Below, in pieces: positions 47,243 to 56,374 of a stretch of 64,000 nt of DNA. The notes beneath the pieces are model-generated. The model did not search any database, was not told the DNA's origin, and saw nothing but the letters and a program-made list of their open reading frames with translations. The stretch comes from Chitinophaga caseinilytica. Its GTDB lineage: Bacteria > Bacteroidota > Bacteroidia > Chitinophagales > Chitinophagaceae. Location: positions 1,967,001 through 2,031,000 of the forward strand of contig NZ_CP150096.1 of NCBI RefSeq assembly GCF_038396765.1. Direction: 5' to 3'. Every line of letters starts with the position of its first letter. Position 1 is the first letter of the stretch. A program made the translations under genes and the position numbers.

Positions 47243-48625
47243 ATGATAGGAAAACTTGGCGGGCACGACGACACCATCGTGGCCATCGCAACCGCGCCGG
47301 GCGTTGGCGCCATTGCCGTGATCCGGCTGAGCGGCAAGGCCGCTGTAGCCATCACCGACCGGCTGTTCCCCTCGAAAGACCTGGCTTCGCAACCCACCCA
47401 CACCCTCCATTTCGGCGGGCTCCATTTCCAGGGGCGCCTGGTGGATGAGGTGGTGGTTTCGCTGTACCGCGCGCCGAAATCTTATACCGGCGAAGAAGTG
47501 GTGGAGATTTCCTGTCATGGTTCGCCTTTCATCCAACAGCAGATCGTAGAAGCCTGTATCGCTGAAGGCGCGCGGCTGGCGAGGCCGGGAGAGTTCACCC
47601 AGCGGGCGTTCCTCAACGGCAAACTCGATCTCACGCAGGCCGAATCCGTAGCCGACCTGATCGCCAGCAACACAGCCGCATCGCATCAAACGGCGCTCCA
47701 GCAAATGCGCGGCGGCTTTTCGCGCGAGCTGTACGCCCTCCGTGAACAACTCATTAAATTTTCCGCACTCATAGAGCTCGAGCTCGATTTCAGCCAGGAA
47801 GACGTTGAATTCGCGGACCGCACCGCCCTGTATGAACTGGTAAACGAATCCGTTTCGGAAGTTTCTCGGCTGATTGCTTCGTTCAAAGTAGGGAACGTTA
47901 TCAAAAACGGTGTGAATACGGCGATCATTGGGCGCCCGAACGCCGGGAAATCCACCCTGCTCAACACGCTGCTCAATGAAAACCGCGCCATCGTAAGTGA
48001 CATCGCCGGTACCACGCGCGACACCATCGAGGAAGTGCTCAATATCGGCGGCATCCTGTTCCGACTCATCGATACGGCGGGAATCCGGGAAAGCAACGAT
48101 GCCATCGAAAGCATCGGAGTTCAGAAGTCGCTCGAGAAGATGCGCGAAGCGGGCATAGTGGTATACCTGTTCGATGTATCTGAACTGACGGTGGACGATT
48201 TGCTGGAACAAGTGAAGGAATTCGATCACGAGGGGATTTCGTACCTGTTGGTCGGCAATAAATCCGACGTGCTGGGTGCCGAAGAAGCGCGCGCCAAATT
48301 CAGTTTCATTCCCGGTATCATTTTCATTTCCGCCCGCGATCATTCCCAGATCACGGAGCTGAAAGACCAGCTGGTGCACAGGGTAATGGGTGGCTCCATC
48401 AACACGGAGAATACCATTATTACCAACGTTCGCCATTACTCGGCGCTCCAGGAAGTGCTTTCTTCGCTGAAGGATGTGAAGGGAGGAATGGATAACGGGC
48501 TGCCGGGGGATCTCCTCGCACTGGATATTCGCCGATGCCTGCATTACCTGGCAGACATTGCGGGGGAAGTGACGAATGAGGACCGGTTGGATTATATTTT
48601 TTCGAAGTTTTGTATCGGGAAATAA
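47243..48625 (+). CDS. mnmE: tRNA uridine-5-carboxymethylaminomethyl modification GTPase MnmE
   Basis: A 460-residue GTPase that with MnmG modifies the wobble uridine of certain tRNAs. The N-terminal formyl-tetrahydrofolate-binding domain begins DTIVAIATAPGVGAIAVIRLSG and includes GEFTQRAFLNGKLDLTQAESV. The G domain in the middle has the P-loop GRPNAGKSTLLN, the potassium-dependent DIAGTTRDTIEE, G3 DTAGIRES and G4 NKSD. The C-terminus ends in the invariant CIGK. MnmG is not in the window. Confidence 0.97.
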   Translation: MIGKLGGHDDTIVAIATAPGVGAIAVIRLSGKAAVAITDRLFPSKDLASQPTHTLHFGGLHFQGRLVDEVVVSLYRAPKSYTGEEVVEISCHGSPFIQQQIVEACIAEGARLARPGEFTQRAFLNGKLDLTQAESVADLIASNTAASHQTALQQMRGGFSRELYALREQLIKFSALIELELDFSQEDVEFADRTALYELVNESVSEVSRLIASFKVGNVIKNGVNTAIIGRPNAGKSTLLNTLLNENRAIVSDIAGTTRDTIEEVLNIGGILFRLIDTAGIRESNDAIESIGVQKSLEKMREAGIVVYLFDVSELTVDDLLEQVKEFDHEGISYLLVGNKSDVLGAEEARAKFSFIPGIIFISARDHSQITELKDQLVHRVMGGSINTENTIITNVRHYSALQEVLSSLKDVKGGMDNGLPGDLLALDIRRCLHYLADIAGEVTNEDRLDYIFSKFCIGK

Positions 48626-48710
48626 GAATACAAAAACAGTAACGCTGTTTGATGGAAGTTGTCCCTCCGGATCATTGCATTTCAATGCCTCCAGAGGGAC
48701 TAATAACTAC

Positions 48711-49253
48711 TCAGCAACCGTCTTTGGGAGGAATATGCTTGAAAATCATCTTACTATCCCGTTCCACATAGTAGCCTGAAACAATTGGATATGCATACTT
48801 GGGCGCATACGAAACAGCATGGCTCCGGATAATTATCCTGTCGTCCACCTTCAGGCTTTGCAATTGCTTAAGCTGAGATTCTTCCGGCTGGAAGAATGTT
48901 AAAATGTAATCATCGCCATTAATCCTGACCATCACCCCGAAGCCTAACCGGGAGCCTGGAGGAAGGGAAAGTGAGGTTATTACACCCTCCATATTGGTGG
49001 AGTCGCTGATATGGTGCCTTATTTTTCTGGCACCGGAAAGCACTTTTTGACCTTCGGGAGATGCTTCCCACATTTTAAAATGAATGCCCGCCGGGGTAGC
49101 TTCCCAGGCTTTCCGTTCGGCATCCATTTGAGCTGCACAGATTGGCCTGGGGGTAGATTTTTTAGGATTATCATTATTGATATCGCGATTCGCGAATACG
49201 AGTCCGCTTACCACAATCAGCGGTACGATCAGTACATAAATGATTTTTTTCAT
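48711..49253 (-). CDS. Exported protein of unknown function
   Basis: A 180-residue protein. The ATG at 49253 gives a signal peptide or membrane anchor (KKIIYVLIVPLIVVSGLVFA); the frame is open upstream but not protein-like. The mature part starts with Pro/Lys-rich sequence, includes a helical segment (WEATPAGIHFKMWEASPEGQ), then a beta-rich domain (MEGVITSLSLPPGSRLGFG, DDYILTFFQPEESQ, DDRIIIRSHAVSYA). No family is recognised. It is divergent from the membrane winged-helix gene at 49429, which may sense or control it. GC is below that of neighbours. Confidence 0.7.
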   Translation of the reverse strand: MKKIIYVLIVPLIVVSGLVFANRDINNDNPKKSTPRPICAAQMDAERKAWEATPAGIHFKMWEASPEGQKVLSGARKIRHHISDSTNMEGVITSLSLPPGSRLGFGVMVRINGDDYILTFFQPEESQLKQLQSLKVDDRIIIRSHAVSYAPKYAYPIVSGYYVERDSKMIFKHIPPKDGC

Positions 49254-49428
49254 AATTTTTGTTGGTTTAATTAACATAAATCGATTTCCAGGTAAATCTG
49301 ATCCGTTGAAGGCGTTTCTTCGACTTTCATATCCTGAGAAAGTTGATTCAGCTAATTTAACCGGACGTCTTCCAACTAGCGGAATTTGGATTGTAAATAA
49401 AAGCGTAACCTTTGTAAATAAATCGTAA

Positions 49429-50325
49429 ATGGGTATGCCTGATAGCCGAAATTTGCTTTCCGGGAAACGCAAGTACTTGTGGATCTTTGTATTACTCGTT
49501 ACTGTTTTTGTAATATATCTGACTTTGCAAATGACCGGCAGCGACAGTTTTGATATCGCCAGGAGGGAAGTTTTGCTTCGGAAGATAGGGGATGAACTCC
49601 TCACACAGTCGGGCGACAGTAAATCCAGGATACTTCCGGTAAGAAAGATCGCCGAAAATGAATACCAAATCCGCTTCGAGAATGAGCTTACTTTTCAACC
49701 AGACTCGCTGGTGAATACTACCCGGCGTTTGCTGGGCCAAGCCCCCCTCGCCAGCGATTATATTGTTAATGTGCTGAACTGCAGCGACTCCAGCGTAGCC
49801 TATGGATACGCTATTTCCCACAATAAAAAAAATGACATCGTAGCTTGTAAAGGAAGAGTACAACCCCGCAGATGCTACATGATCAACGTCAGATTCAAAC
49901 CATCAGGCATAATTACCGCCAGGAAGGGATATCTTTTAGGCAGCCTGACATTACTGGCATTTGCCGGATTCGTACTTTTTAGATCGTTTAAACCCCGAAA
50001 AGCCAGGCCTGCCCATCAAAATACGGGCATTGTAACCTTTGGATCGGTGTCGTTTAATACGGAGGAACGGCAACTGGTAATCCATAAAAACACCATCGAC
50101 CTGACAGACACGGAAGCCCGTCTACTGCTCATTTTCGCATTGTCGCCCAACCAGACCATCGAAAGAAGCCGGCTGCAAAAAGAGATTTGGGAAGATGAAG
50201 GCGTAATTGTGGGGCGCAGCCTGGATATGTTCATCTCGAAACTCAGGAAAAAACTGGAACCCGATCCCAAAATCAACATCGTAGTGGTACGCGGTAAAGG
50301 ATATAGGCTGGAAATCAGCAATTGA
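49429..50325 (+). CDS. Membrane-anchored sensor with C-terminal OmpR-type winged helix
   Basis: A 298-residue one-component regulator. The first membrane helix is near residues 17-36 (LWIFVLLVTVFVIYLTLQ). An extracytoplasmic domain of about 125 residues with three Cys follows, then a second helix (GYLLGSLTLLAFAGFVLF, about 165-182). The cytoplasmic C-terminus is a Trans_reg_C winged helix: VTFGSVSFNTEERQLVIHK, LTDTEARLLLIFALSPNQTI, GRSLDMFISKLRKKLEPD and VVRGKGYRLEI. It has the reverse domain order of ToxR and CadC, which carry the winged helix first. The divergent gene 48711-49253 is a likely target. A possible promoter (TTTG 49385, TAACCTTTG 49406) has imperfect spacing. Confidence 0.85.
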   Translation: MGMPDSRNLLSGKRKYLWIFVLLVTVFVIYLTLQMTGSDSFDIARREVLLRKIGDELLTQSGDSKSRILPVRKIAENEYQIRFENELTFQPDSLVNTTRRLLGQAPLASDYIVNVLNCSDSSVAYGYAISHNKKNDIVACKGRVQPRRCYMINVRFKPSGIITARKGYLLGSLTLLAFAGFVLFRSFKPRKARPAHQNTGIVTFGSVSFNTEERQLVIHKNTIDLTDTEARLLLIFALSPNQTIERSRLQKEIWEDEGVIVGRSLDMFISKLRKKLEPDPKINIVVVRGKGYRLEISN

Positions 50326-50624
50326 GGAAGAAATCGCCCCTTTTTATATATAATCGGTTCGTAACATGGGTAAGAAGGCGCAGGTTAACAACCAATGGCC
50401 CTTTCTTCGCTGCATCCATCCACCATCCCATCCCAATCCCCCCAGAAATCCGTACCTTTGCACTTTATGACACGCATCTCCACATATAATCGCTCGCAGA
50501 TCATTGCAGCCTGACGCAGGCCCCAAAAGCACCACCTTTTACCTGCGTTTTGACGTCTTAAAATGATTTATTGTAACCGCTCTGCGGCGCTTTCCCGCGC
50601 CCGCAAGGCAAGAATTGTATTATC
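50326..50624. other. rsgA leader with promoter element and hairpin
   Basis: TACCTTTG at 50453-50460 fits the -7 consensus, giving a leader of about 155 bases before rsgA. Inside it a seven-base-pair stem (50514-50520 with 50542-50548) with a 21-base loop is followed by TTTT. It may be a leader structure or weak attenuator. No known riboswitch class is recognised. Confidence 0.4.
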
Positions 50625-51686
50625 ATGTCGACATTACAGTCGTACGGATGGAATGCGCATTTCATGCATCATTTCGAAACAAACACACATCAAAACCTCG
50701 AAGCAGCAAGAGTCCTGTCGATCCAGGGTTTCAAACACCTCCTCATCACCGCTGAAGGTAACCTCGATGCCCTCCTCGCCGGAAGCCTCATCAACAGCCG
50801 CGAACCCGAATCCCTCCCCAAAACGGGCGATTGGGTACTCGTAAAACGCTACGACGAAGAAGGCATCATCATAGACATCCTGCCCCGCATCAACGAGCTC
50901 AGCCGGAAAATGCCGGGTTCCCAAAGTACCCGGCAAGTACTCGCCGCAAACGTCGATGCTGCGCTGATCGTTCAGGGGCTCGACCGGGATTTTAACCTCA
51001 TGCGCCTGCAACGATACCTCCAGCAGATCGCGCAATGCTATATCCGGCCGATCGTGGTCCTCAACAAAACGGACCTGGTTCCCGATCCGGAAAATTACCG
51101 GCTACGAGTAGCCGAACTGGGATATGATTGTCCGGTCATCCTTACCAGCGCACTGGACGAGGCGCAACAAAGCGCGTGGACGAACCATCACCTGCTGCCT
51201 GGGCACACCTATATTCTCCTGGGCTCGTCGGGCGTTGGGAAAAGCACGCTGGTCAACAGTTTGCTGGGCCACGATTTGCAGGAAACCGGCGCCACCAGCT
51301 CGGCCAACAGCAAAGGGAAGCATACCACCACCACCCGGCAACTGGTGCAGCTTCCCAACGGAAGCATGATCATCGACGTGCCGGGAATGCGTGAATTTGG
51401 CCTTACTTCGGAAGATGGCGACGAAGGCATTCATCACCCGATGATCGATGCACTGGCGCCGCAATGCCGGTTTGGGGATTGCACCCATCAGCACGAGCCC
51501 GGTTGCGCCGTTGTAAACGCCGTGGAAAACGGGGATCTGCCGGAGATCGTTTATCGCAGCTACCAGAAATTGCTACGCGAACAAAACCATTTTCAGGCGA
51601 GCGAAGCGGATAAACGGCGGATGGGCAAGCAATTCGGGAAGATCGCCAAACAGGTTTCCAAACACCGGAAAGACAGGAAGTATTAA
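50625..51686 (+). CDS. rsgA: Ribosome small subunit-dependent GTPase RsgA
   Basis: A 353-residue GTPase that checks and releases factors from the 30S subunit late in assembly. The circularly permuted order is visible: G4 VVLNKTDLV first, G1 GSSGVGKSTLVNSLLG next, G3 IDVPGMREFG last. An OB-fold (LPKTGDWVLVKRYDEEGII) precedes the G domain, and a zinc knuckle follows (CRFGDCTHQHEPGCAV). The long N-terminus with YGWNAHFMHHFE is the type found in the longer RsgA paralogues, so a second, canonical copy may exist in the genome. A terminator follows directly. Confidence 0.92.
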   Translation: MSTLQSYGWNAHFMHHFETNTHQNLEAARVLSIQGFKHLLITAEGNLDALLAGSLINSREPESLPKTGDWVLVKRYDEEGIIIDILPRINELSRKMPGSQSTRQVLAANVDAALIVQGLDRDFNLMRLQRYLQQIAQCYIRPIVVLNKTDLVPDPENYRLRVAELGYDCPVILTSALDEAQQSAWTNHHLLPGHTYILLGSSGVGKSTLVNSLLGHDLQETGATSSANSKGKHTTTTRQLVQLPNGSMIIDVPGMREFGLTSEDGDEGIHHPMIDALAPQCRFGDCTHQHEPGCAVVNAVENGDLPEIVYRSYQKLLREQNHFQASEADKRRMGKQFGKIAKQVSKHRKDRKY

Positions 51687-51693
51687 TTCATCC

Positions 51694-51738
51694 AACACCA
51701 AAGTGCAGGCACCCGCTTGCGCTTTGGTGTTCATTTTT
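51694..51738 (+). terminator. Terminator between convergent rsgA and AraC genes
   Basis: A 14-base-pair stem (51694-51707 with 51718-51731, with one G-T pair), ten-base loop, then a T run at 51734-51738 that runs up to the convergent stop codon. Confidence 0.82.
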
Positions 51739-52637
51739 CAATCCACCACCCGCAGCAACGGCGTCCCGGCATTGCTGACAACGAACACCTTCCGGTACTC
51801 CCGCGGCGTAATGCCCTGGTGGATCTTGAACTGCCGGTTGAAATAGGATACATTGTCGAACCCGCAGGCATAACAGATGTCGGTAATATTGTCGTCTTTC
51901 CCGATCAGCAGCCGCGTAGCGTGACTGATCCTGATTTCATTGACGAACTGTGAGAAAGTTTTGTGCGTGTTCCGTTTGAAAAACCGGCAAAACGCCGCTT
52001 CGTTCATACAGGCGAGCGATGCCGCGGTCCGGATGTCTACATCATGATGGTAATTCTCGAGCACATAGTTGAAAATGGACGACAGTTTCTCCGCGTCGCT
52101 TTCCTTGTATTGGATCTTGCGGCTGTCGTCGGTAATGATGGACCCTTCTTCCTTATTGAACTGGCATAATTCTTCCAGGATCTGCAGCAGCACGATGAGG
52201 TTTTTCATCTGCTGGTTGGGCTGGAACTGGAAAAACAATTGGTGGAGAGATGCATGATTGTTGCCGAACTTGATGCCGTAAGCGGACCGTTGCAGGAGCG
52301 TCTTGATATTCCTCAGTTCGAGCGTGTCGAAAAAATCCTTCCCCATGAAATCCGCTTCAAACTGCACCACTACCGCATGCACGTTTTCATTTTTCCCGAC
52401 GGAAAGGTTGTCGTTGGAAAAACAATGCACCAGCCCCGGCCCGAACATAAATATCTCCCCCTCATCATAATTCACCACTTTATTGCCCACATATACCTGT
52501 CCCGCGCTTTTCACGATCAGCGTCACTTCATATCCCCGATGGAAATGGAAGGTGTTGGTGAAGTGCGGCTGGCAGAATTCCTTGATGGCAAAACTGGCAT
52601 CCTCCGAGGTGGATATATGTCGGTAAGAAACTTTCAT
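51738..52637 (-). CDS. AraC-family transcriptional regulator
   Basis: A 299-residue regulator with an N-terminal cupin sensor (about residues 25-110, FHFHRGYEVTLIVKSAGQVY, GEIFMFGPGLVHCF) and a C-terminal double helix-turn-helix (about 185-285). The DNA-binding motifs are ASLACMNEAAFCRFFKRNT and ITDICYACGFDNVSYFNRQF. It is divergent from the seven-gene operon at 52833-61720, with a 195-base shared promoter region, and is the likely activator of that operon in response to a sugar or sugar acid. Confidence 0.92.
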   Translation of the reverse strand: MKVSYRHISTSEDASFAIKEFCQPHFTNTFHFHRGYEVTLIVKSAGQVYVGNKVVNYDEGEIFMFGPGLVHCFSNDNLSVGKNENVHAVVVQFEADFMGKDFFDTLELRNIKTLLQRSAYGIKFGNNHASLHQLFFQFQPNQQMKNLIVLLQILEELCQFNKEEGSIITDDSRKIQYKESDAEKLSSIFNYVLENYHHDVDIRTAASLACMNEAAFCRFFKRNTHKTFSQFVNEIRISHATRLLIGKDDNITDICYACGFDNVSYFNRQFKIHQGITPREYRKVFVVSNAGTPLLRVVD

Positions 52638-52748
52638 GCGGCCAATTTTAGTACAATAATTGTTTTCCGGCGGCTGGAAATCGGATTTAGGTAAATATAG
52701 TATTGAAAATCGGCAAATGGTGTACTTTTATTTCAACGGTAACCTGAA

Positions 52749-52756
52749 TAAGTTTG
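52749..52756 (+). promoter_or_regulatory. Probable -7 element of the catabolic operon
   Basis: TAAGTTTG matches TAnnTTTG, 76 bases before the isomerase gene. A run of Ts lies at the upstream distance instead of a clear TTTG, which fits an activator-dependent promoter. Confidence 0.48.
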
Positions 52757-52832
52757 TAACATCAGCTTCACGAGAGGAAGTCTACCTTGCATACCGACCT
52801 GATCATCAATTTCACTTTATATACAGCCCGAT

Positions 52833-53717
52833 ATGGAACTCGCGATACACAATTGGATGCGCTCCGAGACAGTCACAACCACGATACGGAGAATTGCCGC
52901 ACAAGGGTACACCCGGTTCGAAATTGCCGGTAGCCCGGAACAATACGACACCGCTGAAGTACGGAAAACTTTGAAGGAGCACGGCGTCAAATGCTGGGGA
53001 TCCGTTACCCTCATGCTGGGAGAACGGAACCTGCTCGCCCGGAACGAAGCACAGCGCGCCGCATCCGTTCAATACGTAAAGGATGTGGTGAAAATGGTGA
53101 AGGAATTGGATGGACATATGGTGTCCGTAGTCCCCGGTACCGTTGGAAAGCTCGTGCCCGACGGCCGCCCGGAGGAAGAATGGCAATGGGCCGTAGACGC
53201 CATGAAGGAAATTTACGCCTACAGTGAAGCCGCCGGGATCGTGCTGGGTATAGAGCCCATCAACCGGTTCGAAACGTATTTCATCAACCGGGCCGACCAG
53301 GCGCTGGCGCTCGCCGCCGCCGTAGGGCCCAATTGTGGCGTGTGCCTCGACACCTTCCACATGAACATCGAAGAAACGGATATGTTTGCCGCCATCCGCA
53401 GGGCCGGCAGCAAACTGGCCGGTTTCCATGTGGCCGACAATAACCGGATGGCCCCGGGCATGGGGAACCTCGACTGGAAAAAGATCGTGGACACCCTCCG
53501 CGAAGTCAGCTACGACAAAGTACTATCCGTAGAATTCTGCGCCCCGCTCGACCGGACGCCGGCCAATCCTTATCCCGGCTCGATCGACGAAGCGCCGGAA
53601 AACCTTTCGCCCGAACAGGAAAAATTCCTGGTAGACCATGGCAGCTCTTCCGTTACGGAGGAATTTTATTCCATGCTCACCCGTGAATCCTACAATACCT
53701 TATCTAAACTTATTTAA
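52833..53717 (+). CDS. Sugar phosphate isomerase/epimerase (xylose isomerase-like TIM barrel)
   Basis: A 294-residue AP-endonuclease-2/xylose-isomerase-fold protein of the ketose 3-epimerase type. Metal ligands typical of the family are visible: Glu in LGIEPINRFETYFIN, Asp in VCLDTFHMNIEE, His in GFHVADNNR and Glu in LSVEFCAP. The EPINRFE motif is characteristic of tagatose/psicose 3-epimerases and hydroxypyruvate isomerase relatives. No signal peptide, so cytoplasmic. It is the first gene of the operon. The exact sugar cannot be told. Confidence 0.88.
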   Translation: MELAIHNWMRSETVTTTIRRIAAQGYTRFEIAGSPEQYDTAEVRKTLKEHGVKCWGSVTLMLGERNLLARNEAQRAASVQYVKDVVKMVKELDGHMVSVVPGTVGKLVPDGRPEEEWQWAVDAMKEIYAYSEAAGIVLGIEPINRFETYFINRADQALALAAAVGPNCGVCLDTFHMNIEETDMFAAIRRAGSKLAGFHVADNNRMAPGMGNLDWKKIVDTLREVSYDKVLSVEFCAPLDRTPANPYPGSIDEAPENLSPEQEKFLVDHGSSSVTEEFYSMLTRESYNTLSKLI

Positions 53718-53736
53718 AAGCGGTCAACTTCAGTAA

Positions 53737-54903
53737 ATGAAAATCTCGAACGTAGAAGCGTTTTGGTTACGCTGCCCCATCCCGAAAGAAAAACAGCACG
53801 CCTCGGATTATGGCTTGCTGACGAATTTTGATATGACTTTGGTCGTAATTACGACAGACAGCGGGCTGCAGGGCTTCGGTGAAGCGAAAGCCGCAGTAGG
53901 TTCGTCTGGCGTATGTGCATCCATCGTCAACTGTATCGAAAACGAACTGAAACCCTTGCTGGTAGGTAAATCCGTCAGCAACATCACCCGCCTGTGGGAA
54001 GAAATGTACAACGGCACCCGCGATCATTACGCGCTGTCGAGAGGCCGGAAGTTCCCCATCCTCGGCCGGCGCGGCCTCACCATCTCCGCCATGAGCGGGA
54101 TCGATACGGCCCTGTGGGACCTGAAAGGCAAAATGCTCAACGTGCCCGTGCTCGACCTCCTCGGCGGCGCCTGCCGCGACCATATGCCCGCCTACGCAAG
54201 CGGCGGATGGGCGGATGTCAATAACATCGGCGCACAGGTAAAAGGCTATGTGGATAAGGGTTTCAGAGGTGTGAAAATGCGGGTTGGGGTGATGGACGAT
54301 AGCGTGCAGAAAAGCATCGACCGGGTGAAAGCCGCGCGGGCGGTTCTCGAACCGGACGTAAAATTGATGGTAGACGCACACGGCACATTCAGCGTGCCGG
54401 AAGCCAAACAGTTTTGCCGCGGCGTGGAAGACAGTAATATTTATTGGTTCGAAGAGCCGATCAGTCCGGACAACAAGCCCGGCACCGCAGAGGTAAGGGC
54501 AGCCACCTGCATTCCCATCGCGGCCGGCGAAAGCGAATTCACCAGTTTCGACATACACGAACTTTTACAGCTCAGGGCGGTGGACGTGATCCAGCCGGAT
54601 GCGGCCATCATCGGCGGCATATCGGAAGCCATGCGGGCAGGGCATCTTGCCTGTGCACACCAGGTAGAAATGGCTCCGCATTGCTGGGGTTCCGCGTTCT
54701 CCTTTATGGCCGGGCTCACAGTGGCGTTTGCCTCCCCATCCGCCACCATCATCGAATTTTCGCTGGGCGGCAACCCGATGATGTACGACCTCGTGAAAGA
54801 AAAAATTACGGTTACCAACGGCTCCATCGCCGCGCCCACAGCTCCCGGATTGGGAATGACGCCGGATTGGGATTTTGTCAGGGAATTTAAACAAGGTGTT
54901 TAA
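53737..54903 (+). CDS. Enolase-superfamily (mandelate racemase type) sugar-acid dehydratase-like
   Basis: A 388-residue enzyme of the mandelate racemase/muconate lactonizing branch. The three metal ligands are in LMVDAHGTF (Asp), YWFEEPIS (Glu) and IAAGESEF (Glu). The catalytic His-Asp pair fits VIQPDAAIIGG and MAPHCWGS. The segment FRGVKMRVG stands where the second catalytic basic residue (KxK or KxR) lies. This pattern is most like acid-sugar dehydratases that turn aldonates or aldarates into 2-keto-3-deoxy acids; racemase activity is the alternative. Gene spacing of 19 bases puts it in the operon. Confidence 0.88.
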   Translation: MKISNVEAFWLRCPIPKEKQHASDYGLLTNFDMTLVVITTDSGLQGFGEAKAAVGSSGVCASIVNCIENELKPLLVGKSVSNITRLWEEMYNGTRDHYALSRGRKFPILGRRGLTISAMSGIDTALWDLKGKMLNVPVLDLLGGACRDHMPAYASGGWADVNNIGAQVKGYVDKGFRGVKMRVGVMDDSVQKSIDRVKAARAVLEPDVKLMVDAHGTFSVPEAKQFCRGVEDSNIYWFEEPISPDNKPGTAEVRAATCIPIAAGESEFTSFDIHELLQLRAVDVIQPDAAIIGGISEAMRAGHLACAHQVEMAPHCWGSAFSFMAGLTVAFASPSATIIEFSLGGNPMMYDLVKEKITVTNGSIAAPTAPGLGMTPDWDFVREFKQGV

Positions 54904-54914
54904 AAAAAGTATTT

Positions 54915-55406
54915 ATGGCTAAAGCACTTAAAATCAACCACGTAACATTAATAGTGGACAACCTGGAAAAAGCAGGCGAATTCTATAAAAATGAGCTCGG
55001 CCTCGAGCCGCTGCCCGCTTTCCGATTCGATTACCCGGTGATGTTTTTCCGGTTCAACGCCGAACAGCAGTTGCATCTTTCGGAATGGGACGACCGCACT
55101 TCTTTCCGCGGGCACATCTGCGTGCAGGTAGACGATTTCAACACGATATTTTTCCGCATGAAAGAGCTCGGTGTGATCGACGTAGCCCCCTGGGGCAAGG
55201 TGCGCAAACTGCCCGACGGCGCCATGCAGATGTTCGTGAGAGATCCGGCGGGCAACCTCGTGGAGCTGTCGTCTGCCCCCGGCGCACCGATCGATCCGCG
55301 TATCCTGGAAGATGAATTTTACGAAGAAGGATTATATGTTTCCGGCCGGAACGATTTCCGCGGAGACCGCTCAGACGACGCCACATTATACCACAACAAG
55401 CCATGA
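54915..55406 (+). CDS. VOC-family (glyoxalase-like) protein
   Basis: A 163-residue vicinal-oxygen-chelate protein with two beta-alpha-beta-beta-beta modules. The first reads KINHVTLIVDNLEKAGEFYK and the second GHICVQVDDFNTIFFRMKEL then MFVRDPAGNLVELSS. The candidate metal ligands are His9, His58-type residue in QLHLSEWD, His in RGHICVQVDD and Glu in NLVELSS. Substrate is unknown, and glyoxalase, dioxygenase and isomerase activities all occur in this fold. Its last four bases overlap the next gene (ATGA). Confidence 0.85.
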   Translation: MAKALKINHVTLIVDNLEKAGEFYKNELGLEPLPAFRFDYPVMFFRFNAEQQLHLSEWDDRTSFRGHICVQVDDFNTIFFRMKELGVIDVAPWGKVRKLPDGAMQMFVRDPAGNLVELSSAPGAPIDPRILEDEFYEEGLYVSGRNDFRGDRSDDATLYHNKP

Positions 55407-56353
55407 AGAAAAACGTAATGCTGCTGGAAACCATTGCCGACGAGGCTTTGGCCGTGCTCAAGGAACACGCGCATGTTTTTACCGGCTATGATACTGCCAG
55501 CCAGGAATCGGTGCTGGCATCCACGGAAATCCATGCCGTCATCACGCGGGGAAAAATGAAGGTCGACGACGCGCTCATGGCCGCGTGCCCTCAGCTGGAA
55601 GTAGTGGCCCGCTGCGGCGTGGGGCTCGACAATGTGGATGTGGCGGCCGCTTCGGCAAGAAAGATCAGGGTGGTCAACGCCCCGGGAAGCAATGCCGGCA
55701 CCATCGCGGAACATACGCTGGGCCTTATGCTGATGGGGATGCGCGATCTCTTTGCTTCCATCGAACATGTGAAAAAGGAAGACTGGAACTGGCGCAACCA
55801 ATATGCCGGCGATGAGCTGGGCGGCAAAACCCTGGGCATCCTCGGCATGGGCAACATCGGCAAACGCGTGGCGCGCCTGGCCGAAGCGTTCGGGATGAAC
55901 GTGGTGTACTGGAGCCGATCGGAACAGGAACTGCCTTATAAATATTTGTCGATGCAGAAAGTGCTGCAGCAATCCGATATCGTCAGCCTGCATCTTCCAT
56001 TGGCGAAAGGAATGGAAAACCTGATCGGAAAAGCGGAACTGGCGATGATGAAACCAAATTCGCTGCTCATCAATACGGCAAGAGGCGCACTGATCGATCA
56101 TGTTGCGTTGCTGGATGCGCTGAACGAAGGTGCCATCGCGGGTTTTGCCGCAGATGTACTGCCCGATGAGCCACCAGTACAGAGCCTGCCGCTGGTGAAG
56201 CACCCCCGTGTGCTAGTGACGCCGCATTCCGCCAGCCTCACCGCCACCACGTACCGGAAAATGTGCGTTTACACCATCAACAATGTGGTAGCATTACTGT
56301 CCGGCCGCGAGCCGGAAAAGGAAAGCGTTTTCAATAGAAACTCGTTTGTATGA
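55403..56353 (+). CDS. D-isomer-specific 2-hydroxyacid dehydrogenase
   Basis: A 316-residue NAD-dependent dehydrogenase that interconverts 2-hydroxy and 2-keto acids. The nucleotide-binding loop is LGILGMGNIGKRVARLAEAFG, followed by the acidic/Ser position WSRSEQ. The catalytic Arg is in LINTARGALIDHVAL, Glu/Asp region in FAADVLPDEPP and the His in VLVTPHSASLT. GVGLDNVDVAAA near residue 70 is also typical. It resembles phosphoglycerate dehydrogenase or hydroxypyruvate/glyoxylate reductase. In the operon it could act on a product of the dehydratase. Confidence 0.9.
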   Translation: MKKNVMLLETIADEALAVLKEHAHVFTGYDTASQESVLASTEIHAVITRGKMKVDDALMAACPQLEVVARCGVGLDNVDVAAASARKIRVVNAPGSNAGTIAEHTLGLMLMGMRDLFASIEHVKKEDWNWRNQYAGDELGGKTLGILGMGNIGKRVARLAEAFGMNVVYWSRSEQELPYKYLSMQKVLQQSDIVSLHLPLAKGMENLIGKAELAMMKPNSLLINTARGALIDHVALLDALNEGAIAGFAADVLPDEPPVQSLPLVKHPRVLVTPHSASLTATTYRKMCVYTINNVVALLSGREPEKESVFNRNSFV

Positions 56354-56374
56354 TCATCACAAATCCCTGTTAAA

